The notes beneath the pieces are model-generated. The model did not search any database and was not told the DNA's origin. It saw nothing but the letters and a program-made list of their open reading frames with translations. A stretch of 56,434 nt of DNA from JAXHTH01 sp034211115. GTDB lineage: Bacteria > Planctomycetota > Phycisphaerae > Phycisphaerales > SM1A02. This document shows, piece after piece, positions 36,401 to 45,592 of this stretch. The stretch covers positions 1 to 56,434 of the forward strand of contig JAXHTH010000032.1 of assembly GCA_034211115.1 (NCBI GenBank), given 5' to 3'. The position numbers and the translations under genes were made by a program. The stretch's first letter is position 1. Every line of letters starts with the position of its first letter.

Positions 36401-37857
36401 GGTGCACCTCCTGATGCGGCGGCAGATCCGGCCTGCGCGCCGGCCGCTTCCTCGGCGGTCGTCCGCGCCGGCGCCGTGTAATCCACCGGCTCCTCTCGGT
36501 CGTACGTGTAGGCGACATGACAGCCGGGCGCGCAGTGCCCGCCGGTGTCGCGTTTCGTGAAGTTGATGGGGAGCATCCAACCCCCGGAACCGAACGGGAC
36601 CGATTCGCGGATATGGTTCGCCTTGTTGCTCGCGTGCGTCTCGTGGCAGGCTCGGCACGTGCGTCCCTTCCGCTCGCGGTTCACGTGAAGGTAGTGCAGG
36701 TTGACATCGCCGTTACGAAAGTTCGTCAGCGTCGTCGTCCGCCCATCGCGAACCACCTGTGCATCGTGACAACTGAAGCAGAGGGCGTAGCTCTCCTCTT
36801 CGAACGGCGCGTAGAACTCGGGCGGGTATTCCTGCGTGAGGAGTCTGAAGTGATCGCCGCCGTGGATCTGATGGCAGGCGGCGCAGTTGTCCTGTGCGAT
36901 CGGGCCGTGCAGGCTTGTGCCGGTCTCGATGACGCGCTTGATGTTGGCGAGCGTCCGGCCGTCTTCCATCTCGATCTCGCGATCATGGCACTCGAAGCAC
37001 AACGTGAGCATGTCGGTCTGGAGGATGCGCGGGTAATCGCTGGCGTGCGCTTCGTGGCAGTTGAGGCACTTGCGATCCGTGGTGACCGCGGCGTGCTGGA
37101 CGGTCGCGGTCTCGACCATGTGCTCGATCGTCTCGTGACAGCTCAGGCACAGGGCCTGCGGTTCCTCAAGGAGCATCATCTCGTGATTCGAGGCATGGGC
37201 GTCGTGACAGGTCTGGCAGTCGTCGGCCACCGGGCCGTGCACGACACGGAGCGTTTCAAGTTGCGCCTGGGTCGTGACGTGGCACCCGGTGCAGAGTTCC
37301 GGGCCTTGCGCGGCGAGGAGACCGGGGAAGGGCGAGGCATGGGGGGCGTGGCAGACGGCGCACGCCCCGGCGGCGACCGGGCCGTGCACCGCCCGGTTCG
37401 CGCCGACGACGTCCTCGTGACACTGCGCGCAAAGCTCGCCGGCCGATCTCGCCTTCAGGAGCATCCGGTCCGGCCCGCCGTGCGGATCATGACATGCGCT
37501 GCACTCCCCCGTGTTCATCGGCTCATGCACGACCGCCATGTTCTCGAGGGCGATGTCGTGGCAGAACGCGCACAGCTTGAGTCCTTCGCGCGCGGGAGCG
37601 TAGATGTGCTCCTCCTCGTTGACGAGCGCGTGACAGGCGTCGCAGGCGTCCACGCTGACCGGGCCGTGCAGCGTGTCGTGCTGCTTCACGTTCGGGTGGC
37701 AGCCGGGATCGGCGCAGCTGGCCTTATCGACTTCTCCGCGCGGCGCGGGGGCCGTCTTCACCCCGGCCGGCGGCTGCGCGCTCTGCGCCAGGGCGAGCGC
37801 GCCCGCGGCGAGGAGCAGCCCCATCACGATGCTGAGCGAAACTGGTAACGATCTCAC
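36397..37857 (-). CDS. fifteen-haem c-type cytochrome (paralogue of the next upstream gene)
   Basis: The 486-residue exported protein (signal SLPVSLSIVMGLLLAAGALALA) has 13 CXXCH motifs, a first site CADPGCH (CX4CH) and a last site CAPGCH (CX3CH). Repeats of about 40-50 residues carry HGPV plus CxxCHxxHxS, as in periplasmic doubled-CXXCH cytochromes. The start is GTG 37857 with aggaggtgcacc upstream, and it overlaps the preceding gene's stop. The C-terminal quarter (EFYAPFEEESYALCFSCH ... GGHCAPGCHVAYTYDRE) is nearly the same in the neighbour 37854..39374, so the two arose by tandem duplication. Confidence 0.87.
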   Translation of the reverse strand: MRSLPVSLSIVMGLLLAAGALALAQSAQPPAGVKTAPAPRGEVDKASCADPGCHPNVKQHDTLHGPVSVDACDACHALVNEEEHIYAPAREGLKLCAFCHDIALENMAVVHEPMNTGECSACHDPHGGPDRMLLKARSAGELCAQCHEDVVGANRAVHGPVAAGACAVCHAPHASPFPGLLAAQGPELCTGCHVTTQAQLETLRVVHGPVADDCQTCHDAHASNHEMMLLEEPQALCLSCHETIEHMVETATVQHAAVTTDRKCLNCHEAHASDYPRILQTDMLTLCFECHDREIEMEDGRTLANIKRVIETGTSLHGPIAQDNCAACHQIHGGDHFRLLTQEYPPEFYAPFEEESYALCFSCHDAQVVRDGRTTTLTNFRNGDVNLHYLHVNRERKGRTCRACHETHASNKANHIRESVPFGSGGWMLPINFTKRDTGGHCAPGCHVAYTYDREEPVDYTAPARTTAEEAAGAQAGSAAASGGAP

Positions 37858-39374
37858 GGTGCACCTCCTGACGGTGCGTTGCCTGGTGGGACGGATGGAT
37901 CGAGTCGGTCGTACGTCTGCGGTTCGTGGCATCCGGGCGCGCAGGCGCCGCCGGTCCCGGTGGCCCGGAAGCCGATGGGCATCGCCCAGCCGGAGCCTTC
38001 GAACGGGACCGTCTCCGCCAGATGCCGCGGCAGATTGCTGCCGTGCAGCTCGTGGCAGGTGCGGCAGGTGCGGCCCCGGCGGTCACGGTTCACGTGGATG
38101 AAATGCAGGTTCACATCACCGTCACGAAAGCCGGTGAGCGTCGTCGTGCGCTCGGCCAGGACGAGCTCGCTCTCGTGGCAGTTGAAACACAATGCGTAAT
38201 CTCCCAGGTCGAACGGCGCATAGAACTCGTCCGTGAACCGCGCGCGGAGCAGGCGGGTGTGGTCGGCGCCATGCGCGTTATGGCAGGGCGAGCATTCGCC
38301 GGACCGCACCGGGCCGTGCAGGAAGGCGCGCTCACCAATGATCGTCTGCATGCTCGGGATGCGGCGTCCGTCGGCGGCCCGGACCTCCACGTCGTGGCAT
38401 TGCAGGCACAGTTCGTCCTCGCGGTCATGAAGCAGCAACGGGCGGCCGGCGACGTGCGCATCGTGACAATTGGCACAGCCGTCGGCCGTGGTCACCGCCG
38501 CGTGCTGCACGCCCGCGCCGGCGATCATCCGCCTCATCTCGGCGTGGCACGCGTCGCAGGTCCCCTCGATCGAATCCCACAGCGCATATTCGTGCGCCGA
38601 CGCATGTGGATCGTGGCAGTCGACGCAGGGACCGAAGGCCGGGTCGTGCACATAGGGTGCCGTCTCGAGGGCGTGCGCCATCTCAGCGTGGCAGGTAAAG
38701 CAGTGCTCGTTCCCCTCCCCGCCGCGCAGGAGCTTCTGGTGGTCCGATTCATGGGGGCGATGGCACGCGGTGCATTCGCCGTCCGCGAACGGCCCGTGCG
38801 GGAACGGGTCATCATCGGGAAGATGACACTGCAGGCACACCCCGCGCACGGTCGGCTCCGTGAGCAGGAACTTGACCTCCGAGACGTGCGGCTTGTGACA
38901 CGCGGCACATCCGATCTCCAGCGCCGCGTGCCGGTGCATGCGATGGCCACCGGTGGCATGGCAGAACGTGCAGGTCCTGTTTCCCTCGCGCCTGAGCGGA
39001 TAGATATGGCCTCCCTGGTCGGGCTCGTGACAGACGCCGCAATCGCCCGCCGCCACCGCGCCGTGGATGTGCGGCGCGCGCTCGAAGAGCGCGTGGCAGG
39101 CGTCGGTGATGCAGGCGGCGCCCTCCGGCAGCGGTCCCGTCGGCCTGGGCGCCGGCTGCGTGAGCGCCGCGGCGCCGATGGCAGGGTTCGCCTCACCGCC
39201 GCGGGCGTTCGCCGATGCTCCCGCGTCCCCCCCGTCGGCGTCATCGGCGGAGGCGCCATTCCCGCATCCGCCCGCGATGAGGAACGCCACTGCGCAAAGC
39301 GCGGCCGCCGTCACCCGCACCGCGGACACCGGCGTTCTGTGCCGCACACCGTGCTGGGGCGTCGATCGGCTCAT
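37854..39374 (-). CDS. fifteen-haem c-type cytochrome lipoprotein
   Basis: The 506-residue protein has a lipoprotein-type signal (AALCAVAFLIAGGC, lipid Cys near residue 37), an Ala/Gly/Asp-rich linker and 15 haem motifs: a first CITDACH (CX4CH), 13 CXXCH and a final CAPGCH (CX3CH). Repeats read HxHGAVAAGDCGVCHEPDQGG, ECTACHRPHESDHQKLLRGG and so on. The parallel order of motifs with 36397..37857 shows common descent; the lipid anchor here is the main difference. One copy may therefore be held at a membrane and the other soluble. It starts with ATG 39374, overlapping the stop of the NapC-like gene. Confidence 0.87.
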   Translation of the reverse strand: MSRSTPQHGVRHRTPVSAVRVTAAALCAVAFLIAGGCGNGASADDADGGDAGASANARGGEANPAIGAAALTQPAPRPTGPLPEGAACITDACHALFERAPHIHGAVAAGDCGVCHEPDQGGHIYPLRREGNRTCTFCHATGGHRMHRHAALEIGCAACHKPHVSEVKFLLTEPTVRGVCLQCHLPDDDPFPHGPFADGECTACHRPHESDHQKLLRGGEGNEHCFTCHAEMAHALETAPYVHDPAFGPCVDCHDPHASAHEYALWDSIEGTCDACHAEMRRMIAGAGVQHAAVTTADGCANCHDAHVAGRPLLLHDREDELCLQCHDVEVRAADGRRIPSMQTIIGERAFLHGPVRSGECSPCHNAHGADHTRLLRARFTDEFYAPFDLGDYALCFNCHESELVLAERTTTLTGFRDGDVNLHFIHVNRDRRGRTCRTCHELHGSNLPRHLAETVPFEGSGWAMPIGFRATGTGGACAPGCHEPQTYDRLDPSVPPGNAPSGGAP

Positions 39375-40885
39375 GGCGGCGCCTCGGCCTCTCCGCCGGC
39401 CTCGTCGATCCGCCCGCAGTTCTCGATGGCGACGTTCAGCAGCGCCGTCGCGTAGTTGATGTTGTGCACGCCCCGGCCGAGTGTGACGAAGCGGACGTTA
39501 TGCTCGGCGTCGGCGAGGAGTCTCCGCAATCGGAGCCGTTCGACGGGATCCCCCTGAAAGGCATCGACTGCGTCGCGCGCCGCCGCACAGGCGTCCTCAG
39601 CCTGCAGCAGATGCTCATCGATCGCGGCTTTCCACGCATCGAGCAGGTCGCCGTACCGCTCGCCGTGGCAGTGGTTGCAGGCGCGCTGGGCGGCCACGTA
39701 GGTCTGACCGGCGATGCGCGCCGCCTCGCCGGAGCGCTGCTGCTCCTGATGGCAGGCGATGCAGTCGACCTGCGCGCGGAACATCGGGCCGGGCATGTCG
39801 GGCACGCCGCGGCCGCCGGTTCCGCGATACAGTTCATCCGGCCCGGCGTGCGTCAGGTCATGGCATTGCCCGCACGCGCCGCCGTGATCGAGCATCATGC
39901 CCTCGCCCAGCGCCTGCCGGGTCCGCGGCACGCCGGCGGTCAGGTGATGCTCGATCTGCACGTGGCAGCTTCCGCACTCGACCTTGTTGTCGGTGATGTG
40001 GACCCGATGCATGCGGCTCGACTCGGCGTACTGCGCGATCTGCTGCGGCTGGTTGTGGCAGTTCCAGCACATCTGCCGCGGCACCTCGCCGTCGCCGGCA
40101 ATCGAGTCGGAGTGGCAGTTGACGCATTCGACGCCGCGGTCGACGAAGTCGGCATGGTCGAACAGGCCGGTGGCGAGGCGGATCTCACTCTTCGGCGCGC
40201 TGTGACAGGATGTACATCCGCCGAGCACCTCTTCATCGCGGCCGTGCTCGAGCCCCTTGAAATGGCAGACGAAACAGGTGTCGAGCGTGACGACGATGTG
40301 CTTGCCCTGCACCATCTGCGAGTGACATGACACGCAGCGCAGCTTCTTGCCCCGGCGCAGCTCGGTGAGGTGCGGCGTGTGGTCGAACCGGATCGTGACG
40401 GGATTCCCGCTCTGCGTCGGCACCTCCCATTGCACTTCGCCCTCCAGCAGGCGATGTTCATGACAGCCGGAGCGCAGACAGGATGCATCGCGCACCTCGG
40501 CGTGGGGCTTCGAGCCGTAGGTGTTCGTGATGTACTTGACGGCCTGACTGGACGCCTCGAACTTGCCGCGAACCGTGCTCTCCCATCCCGGCTCGAAGTG
40601 GCAGTCCCCGCAGGGGATCCCGCGGTGCGTCGACTCGTGCCACGCCTGGTAGTAGGGCTCCATGATGTGGCACGTGCGGCAGAACTCGGGCTGCATCGAG
40701 TACTCGGCGAACACGATGCCGCCGATGACGAACGTGAGCCCGAAGATGAGCGCCCAGCCCCAGAGGTTCGGGAGCACGGGGATCCGCCTGCCCGGGCGTC
40801 GGCGGAGGCCGAAGAGCCGCCATGCCCAAGTGGGCCTGGCCGATTTCGTATCCCGATCAGCAGGTTGGGGGCCGAGCTCCGCCAT
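39371..40885 (-). CDS. membrane-anchored twelve-haem cytochrome with NapC/NirT-like N-terminus
   Basis: The 504-residue protein starts with one uncleaved membrane span (LWGWALIFGLTFVIGGIVFAE) followed by the NapC/NirT signature PEFCRTCHIMEPYYQAWHESTHRGIPCGDCHFEPGW. It has 11 CXXCH motifs and one CX4CH (CLRSGCH), 12 haems in total. NapC/NirT proteins such as CymA and ImcH take electrons from quinol at the inner membrane; NapC itself has four haems, so this is an enlarged form with extra periplasmic haems. The end is a helical domain without haem. It lies 10 bases after the second cytochrome c/b fusion gene, and its stop is shared with the next ATG. Confidence 0.86.
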   Translation of the reverse strand: MAELGPQPADRDTKSARPTWAWRLFGLRRRPGRRIPVLPNLWGWALIFGLTFVIGGIVFAEYSMQPEFCRTCHIMEPYYQAWHESTHRGIPCGDCHFEPGWESTVRGKFEASSQAVKYITNTYGSKPHAEVRDASCLRSGCHEHRLLEGEVQWEVPTQSGNPVTIRFDHTPHLTELRRGKKLRCVSCHSQMVQGKHIVVTLDTCFVCHFKGLEHGRDEEVLGGCTSCHSAPKSEIRLATGLFDHADFVDRGVECVNCHSDSIAGDGEVPRQMCWNCHNQPQQIAQYAESSRMHRVHITDNKVECGSCHVQIEHHLTAGVPRTRQALGEGMMLDHGGACGQCHDLTHAGPDELYRGTGGRGVPDMPGPMFRAQVDCIACHQEQQRSGEAARIAGQTYVAAQRACNHCHGERYGDLLDAWKAAIDEHLLQAEDACAAARDAVDAFQGDPVERLRLRRLLADAEHNVRFVTLGRGVHNINYATALLNVAIENCGRIDEAGGEAEAPP

Positions 40886-40894
40886 CGATCGCTC

Positions 40895-43075
40895 CTACAG
40901 CGCCTGAAGTCCCGCGAGGATGATCAGCGTCACGAGCGTGAGGCCGATGGCCATGGCCGTCGCGCCCACCCCGACGGCGAGGAAGCGCTGCCATCCCGGC
41001 GCGGGCGCTTCGCGCAGCGCGTCGAGCTCTCCGCTCTGTGCAAGGCGGGCGTACTCCTCGCCCCGCTCGTGTCTGAACTCCTCTTCCGGCAACTGTCCGG
41101 TGAAGATCACATCATCGACGGGAAACTTCTCGAGGCGGAGATGCGCGTTGAAGAAGTGAATCGTGAAGATGAAGCCCATTGCGAGCAGCGCCTCGTAGCC
41201 GTGGACGATCATCGCCACGTTGAAGATCCAGCCGGGCAGGAACCTGGAGAAGAAGATGGGGAACCAGAGGAGCAGCCCCGAGCCGCCGATGATGAGCGTG
41301 CCGCCGATCTCCGCCCAGTAGTCGAACTTCTCCCAGTACGTCCAGCGGTCGAAGGCGGGCTTCTTCCCGCCGCGCACGAACCAGCGGAACATCGCGGCGC
41401 AATCCGCGAAATCCTTCCGGCGCGGCATCATCGAGTTCGGCCCCAGGAGCCAGGTCCGGAGGATCGAGCCCTGATGGCGGCGCGCGGACCGGGCCAGGCC
41501 CCAGAAGTGCAGCATGAAATTCCCGATCAGCAGGACCGCGAACACGCGGTGCCAGACTCCGACCGCGGAGACTCCGCCCAGGACCCGCGCCAGATGCTTG
41601 GCCCACTCCTGGTCCGAAAACAGGAGCGGGATGCCCGTGAGCGTGAGGCCGAAGAACGTGACGATGATCAGCGCGTGGTTGACGCGGTTCATGGTCGTGA
41701 ACCGCCGGATGCCGTGCGGGTTGGCCACGAAGCGCGGAGCGGGCCCGAACCGGGCGCGCTCGATCAGCGAACGCGTGAACCACAGCAGCGAATGCAGCCC
41801 GAAGAACCCGAAGGCGGCGCTCATCATGATGATGAAGTACCACCACACGCCGTGCAGCAGCGGGTAGCGCTCGCGATCGCGGTAGTCGGCGTGCGGATCG
41901 AACTGCGCGAAGCTGGCGTTGGCGCCCTCGTGGCAGGTCCGGCAGGTCTCGACGCGGTGTTCGCCGTGCAGCCGGGAGTTCTCGTCGGCGATGGGCAGGA
42001 TATCGTGCGCCCCGTGACAGTCGCTGCATCGGGCGGCGCGGGTCGACCCCAGTTCGTTGACCTGGCCGTGGTAGCTGGCCCGGTAGGTATCGTAGAACGA
42101 GGCGCGCCGCCCGCCGCTCAGCTCCGGCCGATCGTGACACTCCCCGCACTCGGCGACGATGTCCAGTTGCGCGCTCTGGATCGAGGCGTGCGTGATCCGA
42201 TGTGCGGCGTGGCAGTCGGTGCACACCGGCGCCAGCCCGCCTCCCTCTTCCAGCCGCTGACCGTGAACGCTGTCGCGGAAGACCTCGACGATGCCCAGAT
42301 GGCACTTTCCGCACGTTCCGGGCACCTGCGCGCGATGCGTGCGAGCGGCGGGATTCCCGGACGGCAGGACCTCATGATGGCCGTGGCAGTCGGCGCAGGT
42401 GGCGGCGATCACCAGACCGGACCGCGTCAGCGCCTGGCCGTGTACGCTGTCGAGATAGGCCTGAATGTGCCCCGCCGTGTCTGCCGTCTCCGCCGTCTGA
42501 GCGGCATGCTGCTGATGACAGTCGGCGCAGATGCGAACGGCATTCAGCGGATGCGTCCGCGCCTCGCGGCTGCCCACGGCCCGCACGTCATGACCACCGT
42601 GACAGGTCGCGCAGGTGGGGGCATCGGGCATGCCGCGCGCCTTCGCCGCGGCGTGGGCGCTTCGCAGGTAGCCGCTCTGGGCCGGGTCGTGACACGCGCC
42701 GCTGCACGTCGGCTCCCCCAGGAACCGTCGATGAGGCAGATCGACCGCCTCCGCATGGCAGTCCGTGCAGCGCAGTGCAGCGTGCACGCTCGGACGCAAC
42801 GCCTCGGCGTCAACGTGCAGCCCCGGGCGCAGGCGCGGGATCGGCGCGGCCGGCCGGAATCCCTCCGGCATCGGCGCCACCATCACCGCCCGGTCGTCCG
42901 GGCCCAGTTCGGCGATCTGCGGCTGCCCGTGGCACTGCAGGCAACGCCGGTTCTCCGCCGCGGCGGTCTCGTCGGCCCGGGCCGCCCCCGAGGCGGCGAG
43001 ACCGACGAGGAATGCAGCGGCGAGGAGCGCCACGGCGCGAACCTGCAGATGCGGGATCGCGAAACCGAACTTCAT
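40895..43075 (-). CDS. fused multihaem cytochrome c / cytochrome b membrane protein, CbcL-like (second copy)
   Basis: The 726-residue protein has a signal peptide (VALLAAAFLVGLAASGAARA), eleven c-haem sites (ten CXXCH and one CX3CH, CSGACH) and then a cytochrome b part of about five spans with His pairs (NHALI, VWHRVFAVL, MIVHGYEALLA, FTIHFFNAHLR). A last span lies at the C-terminus. This layout is that of CbcL-type quinol oxidoreductases: quinol is oxidised at the b-haems and electrons go to the periplasmic c-haems. ATG 43075 gives a clean signal; ATG 43141, which overlaps the previous stop, is an alternative. It is about colinear with 43138..45354. Confidence 0.86.
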   Translation of the reverse strand: MKFGFAIPHLQVRAVALLAAAFLVGLAASGAARADETAAAENRRCLQCHGQPQIAELGPDDRAVMVAPMPEGFRPAAPIPRLRPGLHVDAEALRPSVHAALRCTDCHAEAVDLPHRRFLGEPTCSGACHDPAQSGYLRSAHAAAKARGMPDAPTCATCHGGHDVRAVGSREARTHPLNAVRICADCHQQHAAQTAETADTAGHIQAYLDSVHGQALTRSGLVIAATCADCHGHHEVLPSGNPAARTHRAQVPGTCGKCHLGIVEVFRDSVHGQRLEEGGGLAPVCTDCHAAHRITHASIQSAQLDIVAECGECHDRPELSGGRRASFYDTYRASYHGQVNELGSTRAARCSDCHGAHDILPIADENSRLHGEHRVETCRTCHEGANASFAQFDPHADYRDRERYPLLHGVWWYFIIMMSAAFGFFGLHSLLWFTRSLIERARFGPAPRFVANPHGIRRFTTMNRVNHALIIVTFFGLTLTGIPLLFSDQEWAKHLARVLGGVSAVGVWHRVFAVLLIGNFMLHFWGLARSARRHQGSILRTWLLGPNSMMPRRKDFADCAAMFRWFVRGGKKPAFDRWTYWEKFDYWAEIGGTLIIGGSGLLLWFPIFFSRFLPGWIFNVAMIVHGYEALLAMGFIFTIHFFNAHLRLEKFPVDDVIFTGQLPEEEFRHERGEEYARLAQSGELDALREAPAPGWQRFLAVGVGATAMAIGLTLVTLIILAGLQAL

Positions 43076-43137
43076 GCTGTGCCTCAGGCACCGCGCACGG
43101 CAATGCAACAACAGACGATCGACTCCTTTCCGCCCGG

Positions 43138-45354
43138 TCATGGCACCGCCCCGACGAGACGGGCTCCCATGGCGTAGAAGATGAGAACAAGGAGCAGCGT
43201 TCCGGCGCCGAATGCGAGAAACCCGATCGGGTGCATGACGCGCTTCCACTGCGCCCACTCGTCGCGGACGCGAATCTCGTCCAGCCGGCCGGTGCGCACG
43301 AGCCGCTCGTACCAGCGCTTCCGCTCGTGGAGCATCTCGGTGCGCGAGACGCGGCCGGAGAAGATCACGGGATCCATCGGGAATTTCTCGAGCCGGAAGT
43401 GCACGTTGAAGAAGTGGAACGTGAAGATGAAGCCGGCGGCGAGGAGCGCCTCGTCGCTGTGGATGATCAGGGCGAGATTGATGACTTCGCCGGGCAGGAA
43501 GCGCGTGAAGAACTCGGGGAACCACATGACCAGCCCGCTGACGCCGATCATCGCCACGCCCCAGAAGACGGCGAAATAGTCGAACTTCTCCCAGTACGTC
43601 CACTTGTCGAACTGCGGCCGGGGACCGCGGCCAAAGAACCACTTCTGGTGCGCCCAGAAATCGCGGATGTCATGAAGATTGGGCAGCGGCATGTCGGGCC
43701 CGAACACCACGCCGAAGAAGGCCTTCACGCTGTAGCGCCCTGTCTTCGGATTCCTGAACCGATCGCGATGTCTCACCGCGGTGCGGACGAGACTGAACAG
43801 GTGCAAACCGAAGTAGACGAAGGTGATGATGGCGCCGACACGGTGCAGCACGCCCGCGACCTTCAGTCCACCCATGAGATCGACCATCCACTGCGCCCAT
43901 CCCGTGTAGTAGAACTTCAGCGGCATGCCCGTCGCCACGAGGAGCAGGAAGCTGCCCACCACCAGGCCATGCAGGAACCGCTCGAAGGGACGGAAGCGCA
44001 CGAAGACCTCGTCGTCCCGGGCCGCGCGGATCTTCGCCTCGCGGAACGTGGCCGGATCGCGGAAATAGAGCACCGCCGAACGGACGAGCCAGAGCAGCGT
44101 GTGCACGCCGAAGAAGGCGAAGGTCCCCACGACGATGGTCGTCATGAACACGAAGGTCCAGTACAGCGCCGGATGGTGCGTGCGATCGGTGTGGTCGGCG
44201 TGGGCGATGTAGTCGGCGAAGGAGCCGGTCGCCGAGGGATGACACTGGCGGCACGTCTCCAGCTTGTTCTGCTCGGACAGGGAGCTGTCCGGGTTGTCCA
44301 CGGGGAGAATGTCATGCGCGCCGTGGCAGTCGTAACAGGCGGCCACGCCGGGCATGCCCAGCGCCATCGCCTTCCCGTGGAAGGTCTCCCGATACCGGTG
44401 CAGTCGGTCCTCGTGGCAGTAGCCGCAGCGGTCGTCGATCTGGAGCTTGAACGCCTCCTCGGTCGGATCGATGATCTCGTGGGCGGAATGGCAGGTGCCG
44501 CAGACCGGCCCGCGATCATCGCCCGCCTGCCAGAGCTGGCCGTGGATGCTGTTCCGATAGACGTCCTCGACGCCGGCGTGACACTTGCCGCAGGTGTCGG
44601 GTATGCGGTCCCTGTGGATCGACGACCTCGGGTCGTCGTCGGGGAGAATGGCGTGCACGCCGTGGCAGTCGTTGCAGGAGGGCACGACGAGAAGCCCGCG
44701 ATCGATGAGCCCGCGCCCGTGCATGCTGTCGATGTACTGCTCGGCGGCGTGGGGATGACGAACCTGAGCCTCTTCCATCATGACGGGATTGGCGTGGCAC
44801 TCGGCGCAGGTGAAGGGGAGCTTGAGCTTGTAGGTGCGCGACTGCGGGTTTTTCGAGGAGAGGATGTCGTGCTTGCCGTGGCAGTCGCTGCACCGTGCGG
44901 CGACCCGGCTTCCGCCGGCGATCGCCCGGCCATGCACGCTTCCGTCGTACTCGCCCTTCTGTTGAGCGTGACAATGATCACAGCGCGCCGGCGCCGGCTT
45001 CGCGGGGTGGGGAAGCTTCGCGCACTCCTCGTGACACGAGATGCAGGTCAGCTCGCCATGGACGGAGAACCGGTAGACCCGCTCGTAGTCGACAAACAAC
45101 TCGGGTCTGGCGGGCGGCAATGCGCCGAGGTCGTCCTCCCTGGCGTCAGGGGAAACCGCGACCATCGATCGCCGGTCGACGGGGCCGAGTTCCCTGATGT
45201 GCTCCTGCCCGTGGCACTCCAGGCAGCGCCGGTTCTCCGCCTCGGTGGGGGGCGGCGCGGCCAACGCGCCCGCCGCGGCGAGAAGACAGCCCAGGAACGC
45301 CGCAGCGGCCGATCGTCGCGCGATCATCCGGAGGAGATTGTCCTGCGCGGTCAT
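43138..45354 (-). CDS. fused multihaem cytochrome c / cytochrome b membrane protein, CbcL-like (first copy)
   Basis: The 738-residue protein has a signal segment (AAAAFLGCLLAAAGALA), eleven CXXCH motifs between residues of about 40 and 400, and a cytochrome b part: YWTFVFMTTIVVGTFAFFGVHTLLWLV, FLHGLVVGSFLLLVATGMP, VLHRVGAIITFVYFGLHLFSLV, FDYFAVFWGVAMIGVSGLVMWF and IHSDEALLAAGFIFTFHFFNVHFR. It should pass electrons from membrane quinol to periplasmic haems. ATG 45354 is chosen; GTG 45363 with ggag upstream is possible. It is the first gene after the sigma54 promoter at 45542..45557, and its downstream neighbour is a paralogue. Confidence 0.87.
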   Translation of the reverse strand: MTAQDNLLRMIARRSAAAAFLGCLLAAAGALAAPPPTEAENRRCLECHGQEHIRELGPVDRRSMVAVSPDAREDDLGALPPARPELFVDYERVYRFSVHGELTCISCHEECAKLPHPAKPAPARCDHCHAQQKGEYDGSVHGRAIAGGSRVAARCSDCHGKHDILSSKNPQSRTYKLKLPFTCAECHANPVMMEEAQVRHPHAAEQYIDSMHGRGLIDRGLLVVPSCNDCHGVHAILPDDDPRSSIHRDRIPDTCGKCHAGVEDVYRNSIHGQLWQAGDDRGPVCGTCHSAHEIIDPTEEAFKLQIDDRCGYCHEDRLHRYRETFHGKAMALGMPGVAACYDCHGAHDILPVDNPDSSLSEQNKLETCRQCHPSATGSFADYIAHADHTDRTHHPALYWTFVFMTTIVVGTFAFFGVHTLLWLVRSAVLYFRDPATFREAKIRAARDDEVFVRFRPFERFLHGLVVGSFLLLVATGMPLKFYYTGWAQWMVDLMGGLKVAGVLHRVGAIITFVYFGLHLFSLVRTAVRHRDRFRNPKTGRYSVKAFFGVVFGPDMPLPNLHDIRDFWAHQKWFFGRGPRPQFDKWTYWEKFDYFAVFWGVAMIGVSGLVMWFPEFFTRFLPGEVINLALIIHSDEALLAAGFIFTFHFFNVHFRLEKFPMDPVIFSGRVSRTEMLHERKRWYERLVRTGRLDEIRVRDEWAQWKRVMHPIGFLAFGAGTLLLVLIFYAMGARLVGAVP

Positions 45355-45541
45355 GACGGTCACCGCGCGCTCCTCTCGGCGCACAGCCTCCCGACCCGCG
45401 CCGCGCGGCGATGCACCGCACCGCGCTCCGTCGGGCGCAGCGCGCAACGGGCATGACCGAAGGGCGGGCGGGCTGTGTCGGGCGGGGGCCTCATGATCCG
45501 CTGATCGACTCCGTGCCTATAAGGAGCGCAAGGGAGTCAGA

Positions 45542-45557
45542 TGCATGGGGCGCGCCA
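45542..45557 (-). promoter_or_regulatory. sigma54 (-24/-12) promoter of the minus-strand cytochrome operon
   Basis: The minus strand reads TGGCGCGCCCCATGCA, with GG at 45556-45555 and GC at 45544-45543, 12 bases apart as required. The -12 element ATGCA and the -24 element TGGCGCG each differ from consensus by one base. Transcription would begin near 45531, leaving a leader of about 175 bases. Confidence 0.75.
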
Positions 45558-45589
45558 GAGCGATCTGCTCTAAGTCTCTGTTTTAGAGA
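45557..45589. promoter_or_regulatory. two short inverted repeats upstream of the sigma54 promoter
   Basis: AGAGC-gatct-GCTCT (45557-45571) and TCTCT-gtttt-AGAGA (45575-45589) are both perfect 5-5-5 inverted repeats. They could be part of an activator site or a weak processing hairpin after the kinase gene. They do not resemble sequences upstream of the other three sigma54 promoters, so their meaning is uncertain. Confidence 0.3.
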
Positions 45590-45592
45590 GAG

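Noticed and set aside
42202..45456. Plus-strand open frame of more than 1,000 codons opposite the CbcL-like gene, and similar antisense frames elsewhere (e.g. 40370..43177, 45731..48643, 30512..32710, 7992..10589).
   Set aside because: These come from high third-position GC in the real genes. The translations are Arg/His/Gly-rich, have no domains or ribosome sites, and lie opposite genes with clear motifs.
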